Below, one piece after another: positions 56,927-64,000 of a stretch of 64,000 nt of DNA. The DNA comes from Bacteroidales bacterium (GTDB lineage Bacteria; Bacteroidota; Bacteroidia; Bacteroidales; Tenuifilaceae). The notes under the pieces are model-generated. The model saw only the letters and a program-made list of their open reading frames with translations. It had not been told where the DNA came from and searched no databases. A program made the position numbers and the translations under genes. Location of the stretch: NCBI GenBank assembly GCA_020636845.1, contig JACJXD010000003.1:62001-126000 (forward strand). Direction: 5' to 3'. Every line of letters starts with the position of its first letter. The stretch's first letter is position 1.

Positions 56927-58141
56927 TTACTTCCACTTACAAACAACAACTAACAGCAAAAGTAACGAAACTATCAGCAAATACGACATTCTAGCATTTG
57001 AACAATGTTGTAACTGCATTACAGATGCCGAAAGCAAGTCGGGCTTATTCCTGAAATTGGGAATATCCTTCCAATGCCATTTCCCTACTATTGTTCCGTC
57101 GTACACCAAAAGCAACCCCGGATTTGCCCGAACAATAGTTTTAAGGGTAACCTCATCGGCCTGAACAAACGGAAATGGAATTCCCGTTTTACCCGTAACA
57201 TTTGCTATTTCGTCAGTAGAACTTGCCGTTGCCCAGAAAAACTTATACCCCTTTTCCTGAGAATACTTATAAACATTTGCTAACTCCGAAATTGCCTTAT
57301 CACTTACCTTACTTAACCATGGCGAAACAACCAAGAAGGAGTATCCTTTAGTTTGGGTTAGCGAATCGGTAACATCCAAACCATCTACAGTGGTTAAACT
57401 GAAATTGTGTATTGGCGCTTCGTACCCACGCTTCACAAGTATCGATTCCGAATTTACAAATGTCCAAGTGGAATCGTTCCAAGGGTAATTCGTTTCATCA
57501 AACTTCTTCTCTTTGCCATCCTTCTGGTAGTACAAAATTGTTTTATACTCATCGGCCGGAGCATTATCGGGAATAATCATCGACTGGTACATATTAACAC
57601 CAACATGATATGGACGAAAATCGAATAACGGCAAGTGGTTATATCCATGATAAATAGGAACAACCGAAATAAACAGCAACACAACAAATAAGAACAACTG
57701 CTTAACACCCGAATGCGATGCTTTTAAATCGCCTCGTTTTAGGAACAACAATAATGCTGCTGTAAAGAATACAAGATTCTTAAAGAAAGTTTGCCAATTC
57801 GATAAATGAATGGCATCGCCAAAGCAACCACAATCCGAAACCGGATTAAAAATGGCTAACCCCAACGTTAACGGGGTAAATACTACCATGAAAAGAAAAG
57901 TTACCCAAGTTGCAAATCGAGGCAAAACATTAAATAGCAACAACAAACCTGCAAATAGTTCTATGGCACTTTGTATAATTGAAAAAGTTAAAGTTAACGG
58001 TAGTAAAAACTCCATGTGAAAAGCCATAAAATAATCGTGAAATTTATATGCCGAACCTAGCGGATCGACACCTTTTACAAATCCCGAAAAAATGAACACT
58101 ACTGCTAACAGATAACGACAAAAAACTAGTAACTTTTTCAT
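56927..58141 (-). CDS. DoxX/MauE-like membrane protein (BT_3928 type)
   Basis: Membrane protein with a DoxX/MauE-like four-helix domain and a soluble thioredoxin-like tail. Helices appear at residues about 7-24, 45-67, 75-95 and 117-137. The SGFVKGVDPLGSAYKFHDYF segment after the first helix and NPVSDCGCFGDAIHLSNWQTFFKN (CxCFG) are hallmarks of the Bacteroidota BT_3928-like group. A fifth helix at about 150-167 leads to a periplasmic domain with TGIPFPFVQADEVTLKTIVRANPGLLL, in the manner of thioredoxin-like folds but without a CxxC. A last helix (about 385-400) ends in CKWK. Function is not known; a role in quinone or disulfide chemistry is a guess. Confidence 0.82.
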   Translation of the reverse strand: MKKLLVFCRYLLAVVFIFSGFVKGVDPLGSAYKFHDYFMAFHMEFLLPLTLTFSIIQSAIELFAGLLLLFNVLPRFATWVTFLFMVVFTPLTLGLAIFNPVSDCGCFGDAIHLSNWQTFFKNLVFFTAALLLFLKRGDLKASHSGVKQLFLFVVLLFISVVPIYHGYNHLPLFDFRPYHVGVNMYQSMIIPDNAPADEYKTILYYQKDGKEKKFDETNYPWNDSTWTFVNSESILVKRGYEAPIHNFSLTTVDGLDVTDSLTQTKGYSFLVVSPWLSKVSDKAISELANVYKYSQEKGYKFFWATASSTDEIANVTGKTGIPFPFVQADEVTLKTIVRANPGLLLVYDGTIVGKWHWKDIPNFRNKPDLLSASVMQLQHCSNARMSYLLIVSLLLLLVVVCKWK

Positions 58142-58302
58142 GGTATAACATTTTATTTAGTTAAAAATCTAATCTACATACCAACGCCCCATCATACTAC
58201 AAATCAAAATATTCAATTGTTTTCTTCCCGAATAAAAAACCGAAACTTCTTATTCCTAAAATTTTAGTCTAAGTTAAAAAAATTGATAATAATTTACTTG
58301 AA

Positions 58303-58989
58303 TTAGTAAAGATTATTGGCGTTTATAACGCTTATAATGGCGTTAAAAATGGTTTCGGGCTTGTGCATTTCGCCATGCGCATCGCAACAGTTTATAATTT
58401 TAAACGACTGATCGATAGGTTCCTGTGAAAGGTAAACCTGACGGACTCGCTCCTGAAACGATAAATCCTTTTCATGAATATCGTCCTTTCCCTGTAAATA
58501 CGACCTGTCCTCGCCTACCCTTTTTTCGCTCAAACGTTTCTTGGTAAAATCAAACGGAACATCCAGAAAAATGTTCAAATCGGGTTTAGGAATTTTAAAC
58601 CGGTCGTATTCCAGCTGAAATATCCAATTACGCAACTTATCGGCATCCTGCTTACTGCCGATTTTTGCGCACTGGAATGCAATATTCGAATAAACATACC
58701 TATCGAGTAATACCATTTTTCCAACATTCAACCACCCTTTAATTGTTTCGGAAGCATCCATCCTATCGGCAGCGTACAGCATTGCAACAACATATGGGTC
58801 CACCTGATCGATATTGCCTAACTCTCCCCGCAAAAAGCGCGAAATCAACTCACCAAAAAATGGAGCGTTTAACCTAGGAAAATGTAAGTACTCCGTACTA
58901 ACCCCTTGCTTGTTTAAAAAGTTGCTAATTAGGCTAATCTGTGTCGATTTTCCAGCCCCATCCAAACCTTCGATTACAATTAAAGCCAT
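58303..58989 (-). CDS. tmk: Thymidylate kinase
   Basis: dTMP kinase, making dTDP for DNA synthesis. The P-loop is IEGLDGAGKSTQ (residues 5-16). The dTMP site includes LHFPRLNAPFFGELISRFLRGE and LLDRYVYSNIAFQ (DRY/W-like motif near residue 95). The base-binding DVPFDFTKKRLSEKR and the LID segment GEDRSYLQGKDDIHEKD follow. At 228 residues it is slightly longer than E. coli Tmk (213). It has the Bacteroidota-type LID with KDDIHEKD. It is first on the minus strand, divergent from folP by 101 bases. Confidence 0.9.
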   Translation of the reverse strand: MALIVIEGLDGAGKSTQISLISNFLNKQGVSTEYLHFPRLNAPFFGELISRFLRGELGNIDQVDPYVVAMLYAADRMDASETIKGWLNVGKMVLLDRYVYSNIAFQCAKIGSKQDADKLRNWIFQLEYDRFKIPKPDLNIFLDVPFDFTKKRLSEKRVGEDRSYLQGKDDIHEKDLSFQERVRQVYLSQEPIDQSFKIINCCDAHGEMHKPETIFNAIISVINANNLY

Positions 58990-59090
58990 CCTAAAATCAT
59001 TTTAGATTTTTCAAAAAAAACATTTTAACCAATAATGGACAAAAACTTTGTAAATTTATCCGGCTTAAAACATCCGAAAGATAGAAAAAA

Positions 59091-59972
59091 ATGGAACCAT
59101 TACCGTCATTTATTAAAACAAGGAAAACGCTAGCAAGCAACGGCAAATTAATTAACATTGAAAAGCCTTTAATTATGGGAATTATAAACGTAACCCATAA
59201 TTCTTTTTTTGCCCAAAGTCGTTGCAAAACCAAGCATGGCATTACTCACAGAGCCGGGAAAATGTTAACCCAAGGGGCTGCCATTATTGATGTTGGGGCT
59301 TGTTCTACTCGCCCGGGAGTCGAAATGGTTTCGGAGGAAAAGGAGCTGAAAAGGTTAAACATGGCCATTGGATCTATACGTAAAAAATTCCCCGATGCTG
59401 TTATTTCCATCGACACGTTCCGTTCCGGTGTTGCCAGACGAATGGTAAAAGATTTTGCCGTGGACATTATAAACGACATATCGGCAGGAGACCTCGACAG
59501 TAAGATGTTCGAAACTATAGCCGACCTTAAAGTACCCTACATTATCATGCACATGCAGGGCACGCCACAAAACATGCAGCAAAACCCAACCTATAACAAT
59601 GTAGTTCAGGACATACTTCTTTACTTAAACGAAAAAGTTGAAAAACTAAAAACGCTGGGGGTAAACGATATTATTATAGATCCGGGGTTAGGATTCGGAA
59701 AAACAATAAATCATAACTACACGCTACTTAAAAATCTTGATGCTTTCAAACTCTTTGAATTGCCAATTCTTATCGGACTATCAAGAAAATCGATGATATT
59801 TAAAACGCTGAATACTACACCAAAGGGTAGCCTAAACGGAACTTCAATACTGAACACTATTGCGCTGCTTAACGGGGCAAATATACTCAGAGTCCACGAT
59901 GTTCAGGAAGCCGTTGAATGCGTTAAATTGGTGGATATATACAAAAACCAGCCAGAGTTTCAGTACCTGTAA
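59091..59972 (+). CDS. folP: Dihydropteroate synthase with an altered TPDS loop
   Basis: Folate-pathway enzyme that joins pABA to dihydropterin pyrophosphate. The TIM-barrel motifs are present: IDVGACSTRPG (about 66-76), VISIDTFRSGVARR, IINDISAGDLDSKMF, IIMHMQGTPQNMQ, DIIIDPGLGFGKTINHNY, LIGLSRKSMIF and LRVHDVQEAVE. The odd point is loop 1: the family's NVTPDSF reads NVTHNSFF here, changing the Pro and the Asp that helps position substrates. Everything else is canonical and the length of 293 is normal. It is followed after 10 bases by the diadenylate cyclase gene, a pairing often seen in Bacteroidota. Confidence 0.92.
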   Translation: MEPLPSFIKTRKTLASNGKLINIEKPLIMGIINVTHNSFFAQSRCKTKHGITHRAGKMLTQGAAIIDVGACSTRPGVEMVSEEKELKRLNMAIGSIRKKFPDAVISIDTFRSGVARRMVKDFAVDIINDISAGDLDSKMFETIADLKVPYIIMHMQGTPQNMQQNPTYNNVVQDILLYLNEKVEKLKTLGVNDIIIDPGLGFGKTINHNYTLLKNLDAFKLFELPILIGLSRKSMIFKTLNTTPKGSLNGTSILNTIALLNGANILRVHDVQEAVECVKLVDIYKNQPEFQYL

Positions 59973-59982
59973 CCATTAAAAT

Positions 59983-60762
59983 ATGAATCTATTTATTACT
60001 ATCCGAATACTCGACATTATTGATATTTTTCTTGTTGCATTTTTGCTTTACCAGCTCTACATGCTAATAAGGGGAACTATTGCAATAAACATATTTGCCG
60101 GAATAGTAATTCTATACGTGATATGGCTAATAGTTAAGGCTCTGAACATGGAGCTGCTAGGCTCCATTCTCGGGCAAATAATTGGGGTTGGAGTGCTGGC
60201 GCTACTTATTGTATTTCAACAGGAAGTCAGAAAATTTCTACTCTTTATTGGTAGCCGATACATGAATCAACGCCGGCTAAAAATTGAAAGTTTCTTTTTC
60301 CCTAACGAAAAGCACTCCAAAAGCCCTGTTAAAATAGATGCCATTGTTAAGGCCTGTCGGAATATGGCCGAGAATAAAACGGGCGCGCTTATTGTTATTG
60401 GTCGCAAAACCGATTTGCAGGTTTATGCCGATACCGGCGATATTATTAAAGCCGACACATCCGCACGACTGCTCGAAAGTATATTTTTTAAAAATAGCCC
60501 CATGCACGATGGCGCCGCAATAATTATAGACGATAAAATTTACGCCGTACGATGTGTTTTACCGGTTACCGATAAGTTGAACGTACCGGCACATTACGGT
60601 TTGCGACACAAAGCTGCCTTGGGAATTACAGAAATTTCCGATTGTATAGCCATTGCCGTTTCCGAAGAAACGGGAAGCATTAGCGTTAGTATGGCCGGGA
60701 AACTTTCGTATGACATAGGATGGATGGGACTAAGCGATACACTTAAAAATAACCTTAAATAA
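59983..60762 (+). CDS. cdaA: Diadenylate cyclase CdaA
   Basis: Membrane enzyme that makes cyclic di-AMP from two ATP. Three N-terminal helices (residues about 12-28, 35-55 and 62-80) precede the DAC domain (about 100-250). The active site has MHDGAAIIIDDKIYAVRCVLP (DGA motif) and GLRHKAALGI, where the usual RHR is RHK, a conservative change. Then come SDCIAIAVSEETGSISV. Length is 259, typical of CdaA. It is 10 bases downstream of folP, so the two are co-transcribed. No CdaR or GlmM gene is adjacent. Confidence 0.92.
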   Translation: MNLFITIRILDIIDIFLVAFLLYQLYMLIRGTIAINIFAGIVILYVIWLIVKALNMELLGSILGQIIGVGVLALLIVFQQEVRKFLLFIGSRYMNQRRLKIESFFFPNEKHSKSPVKIDAIVKACRNMAENKTGALIVIGRKTDLQVYADTGDIIKADTSARLLESIFFKNSPMHDGAAIIIDDKIYAVRCVLPVTDKLNVPAHYGLRHKAALGITEISDCIAIAVSEETGSISVSMAGKLSYDIGWMGLSDTLKNNLK

Positions 60763-60775
60763 CTTTTTTTCGACA

Positions 60776-60783
60776 TAAATTTG
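60776..60783 (+). promoter_or_regulatory. -7 box upstream of the EPSP-synthase-like gene
   Basis: TAAATTTG, a perfect TANNTTTG match, 30 bases before the ATG at 60814. It suggests this gene has its own promoter apart from folP-cdaA. Confidence 0.4.
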
Positions 60784-60813
60784 GGACTAATAATTTTACT
60801 TAAACAATAAATC

Positions 60814-62061
60814 ATGATTACCTATGCTTTATCGAAATCCGAGCCAACAATAAGTGGCGAAATTAATCTTCAACCGTCAAAGCCAACAAATCATAGATAT
60901 ATTATAATACGTGTGCTTAGAAGCAATAATCTAAGCCAAAGGCTTACAACCGACACCGAGGATGCCAATATTCTCGACAAAGATCTACTAAAAACAGGAA
61001 TAAGGAAAAATCGTGGCTCATCGGCTAAAGCAATCAGGCATATCCGTTCATTCATAAACTACTTTGGCGGTGAATGGATTCTATCCACATCCAAAATATT
61101 AAAGGACAATAATTCAACACAAAAAATTGTAAAACTCCTTCAGCAAAACGGGTTAACCGTTCGGTTCGAAGAACGAGAAGGGAAACCGCCTTTTCGTTTA
61201 ACCGGACGAAATTTTAATGGTCCAATTATTAGAGTTGAAGGTTCCATAAACAGTAAAATATTTGAGGCTAAACTTTTACTTAATCCTTCAATAAGCCTGG
61301 AGCAAGCCCACGAATTCTATAATCGAATTCATGAGCAAGGTTACATACAAATAACGCTGCGGGCTTTACAATTTTTAGGACTAAATACCGATTGGAATAT
61401 CGACGAAACACTTATAGAACGTGAAATTATCGATGGTTCCGAATTGACCATTGAATCCGATTGGCTGCAAGCCAGCTTCTGGTACTCGCTTGTTGCGCTC
61501 TCCAAGAAAGGGAAATTAACCTTGCATAAGGTTAAACCCGACAGCTTTCAGCCTGAAATTGCAGCAAAGGAACTTTTCCTGCAACTTGGTGTAAGCACAC
61601 AAGTTTTTGACGATTATGTTACTATTAAGAAGAAAGGAAAATTAACCAACAAGTTTGTACAAGACTTAAAACATTCGCCCAATTTAGTATTTCCACTTAT
61701 TGCGACATGCGTGGGAAATAATGTTCCCTTTCGCTTATCGGGATTACAAAATATTTCGGATAAAAGCGAAGAAATTCTAAATAACCTTGCCGAAGAACTA
61801 TCTCGAATTGGGTGTAACTTAAAAGTTTTTCAGGAGGATAATTCGCTCATTGCCGAATTCGATGGAAAATCGAAATTACATAAAATGAAAAGCGTGGCAT
61901 TCGATACCCACTCAAACTGTCACATTGCCATGACATTGGCAGCGCTATCGGTTATTGGTATTGATGAAAAGATTGGAAACCCTTGGGTAACAAACAAAAT
62001 TTACCCTGCCCTTTGGGACGAACTTAAAAACCTTGGTTTCAAGGTTGAAACAATTCAATAA
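60814..62061 (+). CDS. EPSP synthase-like protein lacking catalytic residues
   Basis: Clearly an EPSP synthase (AroA) homologue over its whole 415 residues, with the two-domain EPT fold. Alignment landmarks are LQPSKPTNHRYIII, VEGSINSKIFEAKLLL, ESDWLQASFWYSLVALS and KIYPALWDELKNLG. Against the Bacteroidota AroA pattern many active-site positions are changed: KSxSNR reads KPTNHR; the Arg of MxxRP is gone; SSQ is NSK; the Ser of SxPY is Glu; IPD is SPN (catalytic Asp to Asn); KETDR is KSEEI-like; DHRMAM is NCHIAM. Lys22- and Lys411-like lysines and the Tyr remain. Normal shikimate-to-chorismate activity is unlikely. The frame is intact, so it seems to be kept for another role. It follows cdaA by 51 bases. 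Confidence 0.8.
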   Translation: MITYALSKSEPTISGEINLQPSKPTNHRYIIIRVLRSNNLSQRLTTDTEDANILDKDLLKTGIRKNRGSSAKAIRHIRSFINYFGGEWILSTSKILKDNNSTQKIVKLLQQNGLTVRFEEREGKPPFRLTGRNFNGPIIRVEGSINSKIFEAKLLLNPSISLEQAHEFYNRIHEQGYIQITLRALQFLGLNTDWNIDETLIEREIIDGSELTIESDWLQASFWYSLVALSKKGKLTLHKVKPDSFQPEIAAKELFLQLGVSTQVFDDYVTIKKKGKLTNKFVQDLKHSPNLVFPLIATCVGNNVPFRLSGLQNISDKSEEILNNLAEELSRIGCNLKVFQEDNSLIAEFDGKSKLHKMKSVAFDTHSNCHIAMTLAALSVIGIDEKIGNPWVTNKIYPALWDELKNLGFKVETIQ

Positions 62062-62082
62062 AAACAGAAATATTCATACAGC

Positions 62083-62110
62083 AAAGGGTGGTATAAAACC
62101 ACCCTTTCCC
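62083..62110. terminator. Terminator between the EPSPS-like and RDD genes
   Basis: A 10-bp perfect stem, AAAGGGTGGT (62083-62092) / ACCACCCTTT (62098-62107), with a 5-nt loop. The tail is C/T-rich rather than pure T, so strength is uncertain. It lies between convergent genes. Confidence 0.65.
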
Positions 62111-62131
62111 TTTTCCTTTTCCTAATACATC

Positions 62132-62602
62132 TTACTTTTTCCAAACCAATGTACTGGCCAGCATATCATGTAAAGCTTGTTTCTTCTCGGTAAATCCGGC
62201 CATAAAGTAGCCTATATCTAAAATTATACCGGAAATGAACTTGCCAAAATACCTTCCGGTTGCCCGAGCAAAGGATATTTTATTGCCGTCCATGTCGGTT
62301 ACAATTAACCCAATGGCAATTTTTCCAATAGTTCCCTGGTATTTGGACGATTCCATTAATGCAAAATACAGCCATCCGGCAACAAGAGCCAGCATTATAA
62401 ACAACAATACAAATCCCGTGACGACTCCAACCATTCCAAGAGCATCGGCTTCAGAAAAATTATATGATGATGCCTTGAACGCCGTAAAGCCTAATAATGC
62501 CATTATAGGTATAATAAATATTGACACCACTGTGTTAATAATAACAGTATCCAATAGGTATGCAATAAATCGCCACCAAAAACCGGCATATTTCTTTTCC
62601 AT
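62132..62602 (-). CDS. RDD family membrane protein
   Basis: Small membrane protein of the RDD family; some members have a transport role but most are uncharacterised. The N-terminal YAGFWWRFIAYLLDTVII segment shows the Arg and Asp of the name. Hydrophobic helices are at residues about 12-38, 58-85 and 120-140. The C-terminal TIGKIAIGLIVTDMDGNKISFARATGRYFGK block is strongly conserved in the family. The final KKQALHDMLASTLVWKK is also typical. Length is 156. It stands alone, convergent with the EPSPS-like gene. Confidence 0.88.
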   Translation of the reverse strand: MEKKYAGFWWRFIAYLLDTVIINTVVSIFIIPIMALLGFTAFKASSYNFSEADALGMVGVVTGFVLLFIMLALVAGWLYFALMESSKYQGTIGKIAIGLIVTDMDGNKISFARATGRYFGKFISGIILDIGYFMAGFTEKKQALHDMLASTLVWKK

Positions 62603-62642
62603 AATTTTAAATGTGTTAGGTTGATTAAATTTTTATTTACTA

Positions 62643-63794
62643 TTATTTTAAATTAAAAAGGAACTTTACTGCTTCTGGAAATTCCCTACTCCAATAAAAC
62701 TCACTATGCCGACCATCTGGCTGAGTAACAAACTTCAAATCATTATCCACATCAAAGCCTCTACCCTTTAAAACACTTTTTACACTATCCAATGCCTCAA
62801 CCATTTCGTTATTCTCACCCTCTTTTTCTCCTCCATAAAAATACATTTTTTGATTTCCTTTGGGCTTTACCTTGGAAAGAAATTCCCAAACATTTGGCGA
62901 AAACCACATAGATGGCGAAAATATAGCAGCCTTACCAAACTTTTTAGGATGCTCAAGTACCGTATAAAGCGATATTAATCCACCCATAGAACTTCCCATT
63001 ATTACCGTACTTTCTGCCCTGGGATCGGTACGGTAATGCTCGTCGATAAACGGCTTTAGCGTTTTAACAACAAAATCGACATACTTATCGCCATCGCCAC
63101 CAAAACCCAACGAATCGTTTCGCCATGGCGAGTACTCGTTCAACCTTTCGTCGCCCCCGTTATATATTCCAACAACAATGGCAGCAAAGCCCCGGTATGT
63201 ATAAAGGCTATCCATAATCTCGTCCACATGCCATTCCCCAGCAAACGCAGTAGCATCGTCGAACAAGTTTTGACCATCCTGCATGTAAATCACCGGGAAA
63301 TAGTTGCTCTTAAAATAGTTTGGAGGAAGGTAAAGAACAATAGTCCTTCTTCGTTCCAACTCCGGCATTTCGATGCTGGTAGGCATAAACCGAACGTTTT
63401 TACCGGCAGTTGATTTTATTTTGGCCTTAGGCATTAAATCGCGCCAACCATGGACTTTAACTCTAACCGTATCGACATCGGGAAAATATATTCTGTTATC
63501 AACATCTCTTCCATCACCCAAAACCTCGACTTTTTTCCAATCGCCACGGCAAATTTTATACTCAAACGTATCCTTCACCGCATTAACAACTAACCGATAC
63601 TTGCCATTTTCTGCTTCTTGAAACAAAAAAGTATTGTCGTGAGGTTGCCAACCATTCAACGAAGATGCCATAAAAATAGAATCCTCATCGGGGGTATTTG
63701 CAGGTAACGAATCTATAAAGAATACAACCTGAGACTTCACGCCAAAGCAAAGCAAGGTTAGTAGCGTTACAACGGTTACTTTAATAATTCTCAT
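62643..63794 (-). CDS. Secreted esterase D-type alpha/beta hydrolase
   Basis: Exported esterase of the Fes/esterase D superfamily. The start at 63794 (MRIIKVTVVTLLTLLCFGVKSQ) gives a clean signal peptide; the frame is open to 63905 but that adds an unlikely leader. An N-terminal beta domain (residues about 25-115) has SLNGWQPHDNTFLF and FEYKICRGDWKKVE, like the CBM48-type modules found before such esterases. The catalytic domain has YFPVIYMQDGQNLFDD, the nucleophile elbow VIMGSSMGGLISL (Ser), the IFSPSMWFS strand, and a C-terminal DGRHSEFYWS block with the His. Length is about 383. The substrate, a siderophore, acyl or feruloyl ester, is not known. Confidence 0.88.
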   Translation of the reverse strand: MRIIKVTVVTLLTLLCFGVKSQVVFFIDSLPANTPDEDSIFMASSLNGWQPHDNTFLFQEAENGKYRLVVNAVKDTFEYKICRGDWKKVEVLGDGRDVDNRIYFPDVDTVRVKVHGWRDLMPKAKIKSTAGKNVRFMPTSIEMPELERRRTIVLYLPPNYFKSNYFPVIYMQDGQNLFDDATAFAGEWHVDEIMDSLYTYRGFAAIVVGIYNGGDERLNEYSPWRNDSLGFGGDGDKYVDFVVKTLKPFIDEHYRTDPRAESTVIMGSSMGGLISLYTVLEHPKKFGKAAIFSPSMWFSPNVWEFLSKVKPKGNQKMYFYGGEKEGENNEMVEALDSVKSVLKGRGFDVDNDLKFVTQPDGRHSEFYWSREFPEAVKFLFNLK

Positions 63795-63961
63795 TGAAAA
63801 TAATTTTGGGTTAATACAAATATAGCCAACGATAGACAGATACGCTAAAATTATATTCATTTTAACGTGAATTCGATATAAGAATAAACATTTGGTTTTA
63901 AGCAATAAAAAAATTGTATTATCATATTAAACGAAGTCTAAACATCTGTATTCTATCAAGA

Positions 63962-63988
63962 TAGATTCCTCGACAAGTTCGGAATGAC
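63962..63988. repeat. Possible REP-like palindrome
   Basis: The segment ATTCCTCGACAAGTTCGGAAT is an imperfect hairpin (ATTCC with GGAAT, and CGA with TTCG around it), flanked by GAT and GACA. Sequences of this GATTCCTCG...CGGAATGACA type occur as dispersed palindromes in various genomes. Only one copy is seen here, and the window ends soon after. Confidence 0.35.
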
Positions 63989-64000
63989 ATCTTATATCGA

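Noticed and set aside
17726..64000. Search for tRNA, rRNA, riboswitch or prophage genes
   Set aside because: No cloverleaf, conserved RNA core, integrase or phage structural gene was recognised by eye in the intergenic gaps.

Overview
This AT-rich window looks like a chromosomal segment of an anaerobic or proteolytic Bacteroidota member, probably order Bacteroidales or a close relative. The reasons are the families present (DUF4293, S46 dipeptidyl peptidase, beta-propeller/Y_Y_Y sensor kinase with a LytTR regulator, SiaC/DUF1987, BT_3928-like DoxX protein, VTC domain plus DUF4956) and several promoters with the Bacteroidota -7 box TANNTTTG. No rRNA or tRNA gene was seen.

Region 1 (1-17.9 kb) is a type I-B CRISPR-Cas locus in the order cas6 (cut by the window edge), cas8b, cas7, cas5, cas3, cas4, cas1, cas2, then a very large array of roughly 110 repeats on the plus strand. 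Two unrelated blocks interrupt it. Between cas6 and cas8b lie a REP-associated Y1 transposase, ten 21-nt repeats in exact phase, an unrecognised 215-residue protein and a palindrome. Between cas4 and cas1 sits a four-helix-bundle (S23/Avd-like) gene flanked by inverted arrays of the 8-mer TGAGTAAT. The effector genes cas8b, cas7, cas5, cas3 and also cas2 are split by at least 15 single-base shifts, several clearly at homopolymers, while cas4, the S23 gene and cas1 are intact. The array also carries many truncated or fused repeats. Either the interference module is decaying or this stretch of the assembly carries uncorrected indels; the sequence alone cannot settle it.

Region 2 (17.9-33.9 kb) holds a GNAT acetyltransferase, a YkgJ-like protein, an OPT transporter with peptidase T (peptide uptake and tripeptide cleavage), a TatD hydrolase, tcdA (tRNA ct6A), a CapA-like protein, a metallophosphoesterase, a large M16 protease, a DUF4293 protein, a nucleoside phosphorylase with a SirB1-like protein, a BFD-like [2Fe-2S] protein and the rpsF-rpsR-rplI operon.

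Region 3 (33.9-48.6 kb) holds ridA, an LptD-like outer-membrane protein, a cell-wall amidase, an MlaD-like MCE protein, dnaA, a TPR/SpoIIE phosphatase, cysQ, pepD, a small rubredoxin, a VTC/DUF4956 pair and a SiaC-like protein. The amidase, MCE and LptD genes form an envelope cluster.

Region 4 (48.7-64 kb) holds a C1 peptidase, a LytTR regulator with a one-piece propeller sensor kinase, an OsmC protein, an S46 peptidase, a DoxX-like protein, tmk, folP, a CdaA-type diadenylate cyclase, an EPSP-synthase homologue that has lost most catalytic residues, an RDD protein and a secreted esterase. Six peptidases plus the OPT transporter suggest growth on peptides. The most unusual intact gene is the EPSP-synthase-like pseudoenzyme at 60814-62061.
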